Shown in pieces: positions 4,411 to 7,907 of a stretch of 7,907 bases of DNA. A program made the position numbers and the translations under genes. The notes beneath the pieces are model-generated. The model was given only the letters and a program-made list of their open reading frames with translations. It was not told the origin of the DNA and ran no database searches. Positions within the stretch are counted from its first letter, which is position 1. Every line of letters begins with the position of its first letter. Origin of the DNA: Roseburia sp. (GTDB taxonomy: Bacteria > Bacillota > Clostridia > Lachnospirales > Lachnospiraceae); contig JAGASC010000160.1 in assembly GCA_017621905.1 (NCBI GenBank), positions 1-7,907 of the forward strand, given 5' to 3'.

Positions 4411-5781
4411 TTAATAGCCAAAGTGCTTCTCGGTTTCAGCAACTGCCTCTTCGATAATATCAAGACCCTTAAGCGCAACCTCGTCGTCTAAGATCATTGG
4501 CGGGGACATACGCAGAATGTGTCCTGACGGTACCCATGCAAGACCTTTCTCGAAAGCTTTCTGGTAGATCATCTGGCCTGCCTCTGCAAACGGCTCCTTG
4601 GTATCGCGATCTTTGACGATTTCGATTGCCTGCAGACATCCGATTGCACGAACATCACCGATGATTGGATGATTTGCCATCATCTCTTTCATTCTCTTTA
4701 ACATGATCTCGCCAAGGTGTGCGGAACGCTCATTGAGGTTCTCTTCCTGGATTACCTTAATGGATTCGAGAGCTGCAACACAAGCCATCGGGTTTCCACC
4801 GTAGCTGGAGGAAGCAGAAATCTTCTCAATTGCAGGTGCAAGGTCTTTGGATACTGCAAGCGCAGTAACGGGGAATCCGTTACCAAAGCCTTTACCAAGG
4901 GTGGTAATATCAGCAGTCACATCCCAGTGATCCATTGCAAGATAAGAACCGGTTCTTGCCATACAAGCCAGAACTTCATCTGCAAACAGAAGAATACCTC
5001 TCTTATCGCAGAGTGCACGAAGTGCAGGAATAAAATCATCTGGAGGAATCACGGAACCGCCCCAGCCCTGAACAGGCTCTAAAACGATGGCAGCAACGTT
5101 TGTTCCGCCGCTTGCGCATTCATTATCCAGCATACCTTCGATCATTCTGATGTATGGAGAAGAATCCTTCCATGCTTCTTCCGGAGTTCTTCCGAAGAAG
5201 TCACGATATGGGTTGGGTCTCGGAGCCAGCATAAAGCCCGGAGCTCTCATATGGGTATCAGGACCAACCACTGCAAGAGAGTTAGCACCATAAGTCTTAC
5301 CATGGAAATCTCTATAGAAAGAAATGAATTCCTGTTTGCCGGTAGCCGCACGTGCACAGCGTAAACCTGCCTCTACTGCAGTTGTACCGGAATCATAAAA
5401 CTGAAAACCGCCGAAACGTCCGCCGGTAATCTCGTGAAGCTTTTCAACCAGCTCCATCTTTACCTTTGTGGTGAAGTCATGACAGTTCATAAGTTTTTTC
5501 GCCTGCTCTGCAACAGCCTCGCTAATCTTCGGATGGCAGTGGCCAAGTCCGGTTACATAAATACCGGAGGAGAAATCAATATAGGTATTACCGTCAACAT
5601 CAGTAAGTGTATATCCGAAGCCGGAATCAAAGGCTACGGGGAACAGCTTTACCTGACTGGAATAACCCTTCATATACTTGGAGCATCTCTCATGATACTC
5701 AATAGATTTGGGGCCTGGCACAGTGGCAGACACCATGTTGGGAATAGAATTAATATCCACAGTTGCCCAATTCTTGCTCAT
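4411..5781 (-). CDS. Class III PLP-dependent aminotransferase
   Basis: Moves an amino group between an amine or omega-amino compound and a keto acid, using PLP; cytosolic fold-type I dimer. It has 456 residues from the start at 5779-5781, normal for the class (GabT/ArgD/omega-transaminase size). In this numbering: PLP-phosphate loop SGTTAVEA (131-138), aromatic/His element FHGKT (159-163), ADEV with PLP-nitrogen Asp D268 (267-270), Schiff-base lysine K297 in TLGKGFGNGFPV (294-305), YGGNP (327-331) and R424 in LRMSPP (423-428). The segment after ADEV reads LACMARTG where most relatives have Q-x-G-x-GRTG. This start is preferred because AGAGGA lies 7 nt upstream (5789-5794); an in-frame ATG 42 bp upstream (5823) has its AAGGA only about 2 nt away. 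It is first in the minus-strand cassette and divergent from the DeoR-type regulator. The substrate is unknown. Confidence 0.88.
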   Translation of the reverse strand: MSKNWATVDINSIPNMVSATVPGPKSIEYHERCSKYMKGYSSQVKLFPVAFDSGFGYTLTDVDGNTYIDFSSGIYVTGLGHCHPKISEAVAEQAKKLMNCHDFTTKVKMELVEKLHEITGGRFGGFQFYDSGTTAVEAGLRCARAATGKQEFISFYRDFHGKTYGANSLAVVGPDTHMRAPGFMLAPRPNPYRDFFGRTPEEAWKDSSPYIRMIEGMLDNECASGGTNVAAIVLEPVQGWGGSVIPPDDFIPALRALCDKRGILLFADEVLACMARTGSYLAMDHWDVTADITTLGKGFGNGFPVTALAVSKDLAPAIEKISASSSYGGNPMACVAALESIKVIQEENLNERSAHLGEIMLKRMKEMMANHPIIGDVRAIGCLQAIEIVKDRDTKEPFAEAGQMIYQKAFEKGLAWVPSGHILRMSPPMILDDEVALKGLDIIEEAVAETEKHFGY

Positions 5782-5852
5782 AGCAAAGTCCTCTTTTCGT
5801 TTTATTTCATATTGGCATTTCATTTCCTTTCGCCAATTTATGATTTATTTTG

Positions 5853-5880
5853 ATTATATAATAATTTGAAAATATGTCAA
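5853..5880 (-). promoter_or_regulatory. Consensus promoter of the aminotransferase-oxidoreductase-aldolase cassette
   Basis: On the minus strand, a perfect TTGACA (5880-5875) and a perfect TATAAT (5858-5853) are separated by 16 bp. Transcription should start near 5846, about 65 nt before the chosen aminotransferase start. Two perfect hexamers suggest a strong basal promoter that would be held down by a repressor, plausibly the divergent DeoR-family protein. Confidence 0.85.
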
Positions 5881-6024
5881 CATTTATTCGAAACTTTTTC
5901 GCAAGTAATAAAAACAAAAAAAGATGTACCGATTATTTGTTACTGAGTATGTGGCTGTCGCAGCGTCCGCTCCGAAGGGATATATTTTCCTTCTAATAAT
6001 TTTCTGGTGTTTGAGCTTACTTCA

Positions 6025-6049
6025 TGTTATAATGTCCACAGACATTATA
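6025..6049 (+). promoter_or_regulatory. deoR-type promoter (extended -10) with overlapping operator-like inverted repeat
   Basis: TGTTATAAT (6025-6033) is an extended -10 element with a perfect TATAAT at 6028-6033; no good -35 box is found 16-18 bp upstream, as is usual for extended -10 promoters. TATAATGTC (6028-6036) and GACATTATA (6041-6049) are exact reverse complements separated by CACA. The palindrome starts at the -10 box and covers the start of transcription, a typical site for autorepression by a DeoR/GlpR-family protein. Confidence 0.68.
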
Positions 6050-6140
6050 CGTGCCTGAGCAAATCAAAATGCGTATTTGCCGCCTGGCGTATCTGCTCTA
6101 GGAGCTATGGACAACTACTTGTGAAAAAGAGGTTTAGGTT

Positions 6141-6905
6141 ATGGATATCTTTGAAAGAAGACAGAAAATACTGGAAATTCTTCACCGTGACGGAAGAGTT
6201 AAGGTAAATGAACTGAGTGCATTATTTGAAATTTCAGAAGTTTCAATTCGCATGGATCTGGCTGACTTGGAGGCAAAAGGTTTATTGTCCAGGGTACATG
6301 GCGGGGCTGTCAGTTCCTATAAAACCTATTATAATATGGATATGCAGCAGCGCTTGTCAGCGAATCAGGATCAGAAACAGTCTATCTCCCAGCACATCGC
6401 AGGAATGATTGACGAAAACGATACCATTATGCTCAATGCCGGAACTACTACGCTTACTGTATTTCGAATGATTCCTGCCACCATGAACCTGAATATTGTA
6501 ACAAACTCCATTACAATCGCCTTAGAGGCCGGTGCAAACCCGAATTTTAATGTAGTGCTGCTTGGGGGTTTGGTGAATGCAAAATACCAGTTTATTTATG
6601 GAGATGACGCCATTGAGCAGCTCAGAAAATATCACGCTGATAAGCTGATTTTATCTGTGGATGGTATTACTTCTGCCAGTGGATTGACTACTTATTATAA
6701 TCATGAGGTAGAGTTGGACAGGATTATGCTGTCCCGTTCGGCAACCACAATTGTTGCTGCTGATTCCACAAAGCTGGGGCGGACCGCATTTGCCAGAATT
6801 TCCGATATCAGCGAGGCTGACTACATTATTACCAACAATGTTCCTTCCATAAAGGAGGAAATCGAAGAATTAAAGCAGTCTGCAAAAAATGTGATTGCAG
6901 TGTAA
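6141..6905 (+). CDS. DeoR/GlpR-family transcriptional regulator
   Basis: A 254-residue sugar-metabolism regulator, normal length. The N-terminal DeoR winged helix-turn-helix (about 5-57) shows R-Q-K-I-L-E-I-L (7-14), VNELSALFEISEVSIRMDL (22-40, recognition helix region) and the wing LLSRVHGGA (48-56). The C-terminal DeoRC sensor domain (about 75-232) has the phosphosugar-binding signatures NAGTTTL (99-105), TNS (121-123), LGG (141-143), DGI (174-176), HEVE (188-191) and DSTKLGRTAF (208-217). Members usually repress and are released by a phosphorylated sugar or polyol. It is transcribed away from the aminotransferase cassette, so local control of that cassette and of itself is likely; a perfect inverted repeat overlaps its promoter. 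The start at 6141 has AGAGG (6128-6132) 8 nt upstream. Effector unknown. Confidence 0.9.
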   Translation: MDIFERRQKILEILHRDGRVKVNELSALFEISEVSIRMDLADLEAKGLLSRVHGGAVSSYKTYYNMDMQQRLSANQDQKQSISQHIAGMIDENDTIMLNAGTTTLTVFRMIPATMNLNIVTNSITIALEAGANPNFNVVLLGGLVNAKYQFIYGDDAIEQLRKYHADKLILSVDGITSASGLTTYYNHEVELDRIMLSRSATTIVAADSTKLGRTAFARISDISEADYIITNNVPSIKEEIEELKQSAKNVIAV

Positions 6906-6939
6906 CAATAGAAAGAACGCTTTGCGCACTTTCTATTGT
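6905..6939. terminator. Hairpin at the end of the deoR-type gene
   Basis: ACAATAGAAAG (6905-6915) pairs perfectly with CTTTCTATTGT (6929-6939), 11 bp, with an inner CGC-TTT-GCG mini-stem. It begins at the last base of the deoR stop codon. No T-run follows on the plus strand (CATAAATAAAA), so it is either a factor-assisted or 3'-protecting hairpin rather than a textbook terminator. Confidence 0.5.
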
Positions 6940-6950
6940 CATAAATAAAA

Positions 6951-6992
6951 GGGGCTGCCACAAAATTAATTTGTTAATTTTGCGGCAGCCCC
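6951..6992. terminator. Long near-perfect hairpin, terminator of the ROK kinase gene (convergent with deoR)
   Basis: GGGGCTGCC (6951-6959) / GGCAGCCCC (6984-6992) continues, after one A-C mismatch, into CAAAATTAA/TTAATTTTG with a TTTG loop: 18 bp in 42 nt. On the minus strand the stem is followed by TTTTATTTAT, 15 bp past the ROK kinase stop, so it works best for that gene. It may also stop transcription from the deoR side. Confidence 0.78.
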
Positions 6993-7006
6993 GTACCATT
7001 CACTGA

Positions 7007-7907
7007 TTAATCAAATAACATCTGTACACATCCGTACATTCCCGCATCATTTCCCAGACCTGCCAATGCAAATCTGGTCTTTTCACAGCTATGAAATGCA
7101 TGCTTTATGTAATGCTTCTGAATATTGTCTGTCAAAATCTCTCCGGCCTTGGAAACTCCTCCACCGATTACGATGACTTCCGGATTTACCACACAGCAAA
7201 TATTAGAAAGTGCTGCACCCAGAATCTCACAAACGTCCTCAAACACTGCAGCAGCCACTGCATCACCGGACTTTGCCTCATCAATTACGTCTTTTGCAGT
7301 CAGCTCCTCATGATTCCGAAGGGTTGTGTTCTCTGTAGTACCTGCAAGTTTTCTTTTTGCCATACGAACGATACCGGTGGCAGAAGTATACTGCTCCAGG
7401 CAGCCGGGACGACCGCAGTTACACAGCTCTTTTTCCTCATTATTTACGGTAATATGTCCAATCTCTCCACCTGCGCCGTTAAAGCCGGCTACCACTTTTC
7501 CGTCCACGATGATTCCACCGCCCACACCGGTTCCAAGTGTTACCATAACAACGTCCTTGCAGCCTTTTGCACCACCCTGCCACATTTCTCCGAGCGCAGC
7601 AACGTTTGCATCGTTTCCGACCTTTACCTTAAGACCGGTAAGGCTGTTCAATTCTTCTTCCACCTGAACAACGCCCCAGCCAAGGTTCACGCAGCAATCC
7701 ACTACGCCGGTGCTTTTTACCGGACCCGGAACGCCAACGCCAAGGCCCTGCACATCATCCTTGCTGATTCCCTCCTTGGCCAGTTTGTCCTCCACTGCTT
7801 TTGCCACATCGCTCAGAATGGACGCTCCGTTGTTTTCCGTATTGGTTTTAATCTCCCATTTATCGACCAATTTCCCGCTAGTCTCAAAAAAACCGATTTT
7901 ACAGGTG
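7007..7907 (-). CDS. glcK: ROK-family glucokinase, N-terminus cut by window edge
   Basis: ATP-dependent phosphorylation of glucose (or a related hexose) to the 6-phosphate, cytosolic. About 300 codons are in the window; typical length is 310-320, so only roughly the first 10-15 residues, including the DxGGT ATP motif, are missing. The reading frame is open to base 7906 and begins TCKIGFFETSGKL, as expected just after that motif. Seen next: GVPGP near 7720-7735, VGNDANVAALGE with catalytic Asp at 7610-7612, GTGVGGGI near 7510-7535, GAGGEIGH with the zinc-ligand His at 7454-7456, and the ROK zinc motif CNCGRPGC near 7400-7423. All key residues are intact. The TTG at 7868-7870 encodes an internal Leu, not the start. 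It is convergent with the deoR-type gene and not obviously part of its cassette. N-acetylmannosamine or other hexose specificity cannot be ruled out. Confidence 0.9.
   Translation of the reverse strand, partial: TCKIGFFETSGKLVDKWEIKTNTENNGASILSDVAKAVEDKLAKEGISKDDVQGLGVGVPGPVKSTGVVDCCVNLGWGVVQVEEELNSLTGLKVKVGNDANVAALGEMWQGGAKGCKDVVMVTLGTGVGGGIIVDGKVVAGFNGAGGEIGHITVNNEEKELCNCGRPGCLEQYTSATGIVRMAKRKLAGTTENTTLRNHEELTAKDVIDEAKSGDAVAAAVFEDVCEILGAALSNICCVVNPEVIVIGGGVSKAGEILTDNIQKHYIKHAFHSCEKTRFALAGLGNDAGMYGCVQMLFD

Larger units (their letters stand above)
5782..6140. other. Divergent intergenic control region (aminotransferase cassette / deoR-type gene)
   Basis: No gene is seen in these 359 bp. They hold the minus-strand promoter (5853-5880), a 13-bp palindrome CGAAA-CTT-TTTCG (5889-5901) just upstream of its -35 box, a copy of the GGCTGTCGCAG repeat (5953-5963), and a weak hairpin GAAGGGA/TTCCTTC near 5977-5996. 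On the deoR side are the promoter/operator (6025-6049) and a leader with a direct repeat GCGTATYTGC (6071-6080 and 6087-6096) followed by GCTC-TAG-GAGC (6095-6105). Confidence 0.6.

Noticed and set aside
5782..5823. Upstream ATG (5823) as start of the aminotransferase
   Set aside because: It would add 14 residues (MKCQYEIKRKEDFA) not expected in the family, and its purine stretch is only about 2 nt away; the ATG at 5781 has AGAGGA at good spacing.
5875..5963. Catabolite-responsive (cre) site in the divergent region
   Set aside because: No sequence close to the TGWNANCGNTNWCA consensus was found by eye.
7868..7870. TTG as start codon of the ROK kinase
   Set aside because: The frame continues upstream to the window edge with TCKIGFFETSGKL, typical of the residues after the ATP motif, so this is an internal Leu and the gene is simply cut by the window.
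1..7907. CRISPR array, tRNA/rRNA genes, transposase or phage genes
   Set aside because: No regular direct repeats with spacers, no cloverleaf or rRNA sequence and no transposase or phage-type protein was seen on either strand.

Overview
The window looks like chromosomal DNA of a Clostridia/Firmicutes bacterium, probably Lachnospiraceae (Blautia-like). Grounds: moderate-to-low GC, strong AGGAGG-type ribosome binding sites, TTGACA/TATAAT promoters, a DUF4321 membrane protein, a ThiT-type ECF thiamine transporter under a TPP riboswitch, and a ROK glucokinase with the zinc-binding CxCGxxGC motif. The placement is inferred from gene content, not from a marker gene. No tRNA, rRNA, CRISPR, transposase or phage gene is visible.

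Layout. (1) 1-336, minus: 5' part of an NADP-type glutamate dehydrogenase gene, with its own promoter and a short leader containing two small hairpins. (2) 582-845, minus: a small two-helix DUF4321 membrane protein. (3) 1053-1993, plus: a thiamine uptake unit, consisting of a strong promoter, TPP riboswitch, a terminator/Shine-Dalgarno-sequestering hairpin and thiT. It ends in a bidirectional terminator shared with the next operon. (4) 5880 down to 2060, minus: class III PLP aminotransferase, a 212-bp highly structured intergenic stretch, a Gfo/Idh/MocA oxidoreductase and a class II ketose-bisphosphate aldolase. The aldolase also has its own excellent promoter buried in the end of the oxidoreductase gene. 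(5) 6025-6905, plus, divergent from (4): a DeoR/GlpR-family regulator whose -10 box lies in a perfect 9+9 bp inverted repeat, a likely autoregulatory operator. (6) 7007-7907, minus: most of a ROK-family glucokinase, cut by the window edge and convergent with the regulator.

How it may work together. Aminotransferase, oxidoreductase, aldolase and a divergent sugar-phosphate-type regulator look like a small catabolic cassette for an amino-sugar, amino-polyol or similar compound. The substrate cannot be read from sequence, and no transporter is present in the window. The internal aldolase promoter suggests that the aldolase may also serve central carbon metabolism on its own.

Most interesting observations: (a) a complete mutually exclusive switch can be drawn for the TPP riboswitch, in which the 5' strand of P1/P2 pairs over 9 bp with the 5' strand of the terminator/sequestor; (b) the ThiT homolog appears to have several thiamine-contact positions substituted and carries an extra N-terminal helix; (c) the structured 102-nt element 4237-4338 has no identity I can recognise and shares a 16-nt repeat with the far side of the aminotransferase gene; (d) the aminotransferase-oxidoreductase-aldolase-DeoR cassette has no assigned pathway.
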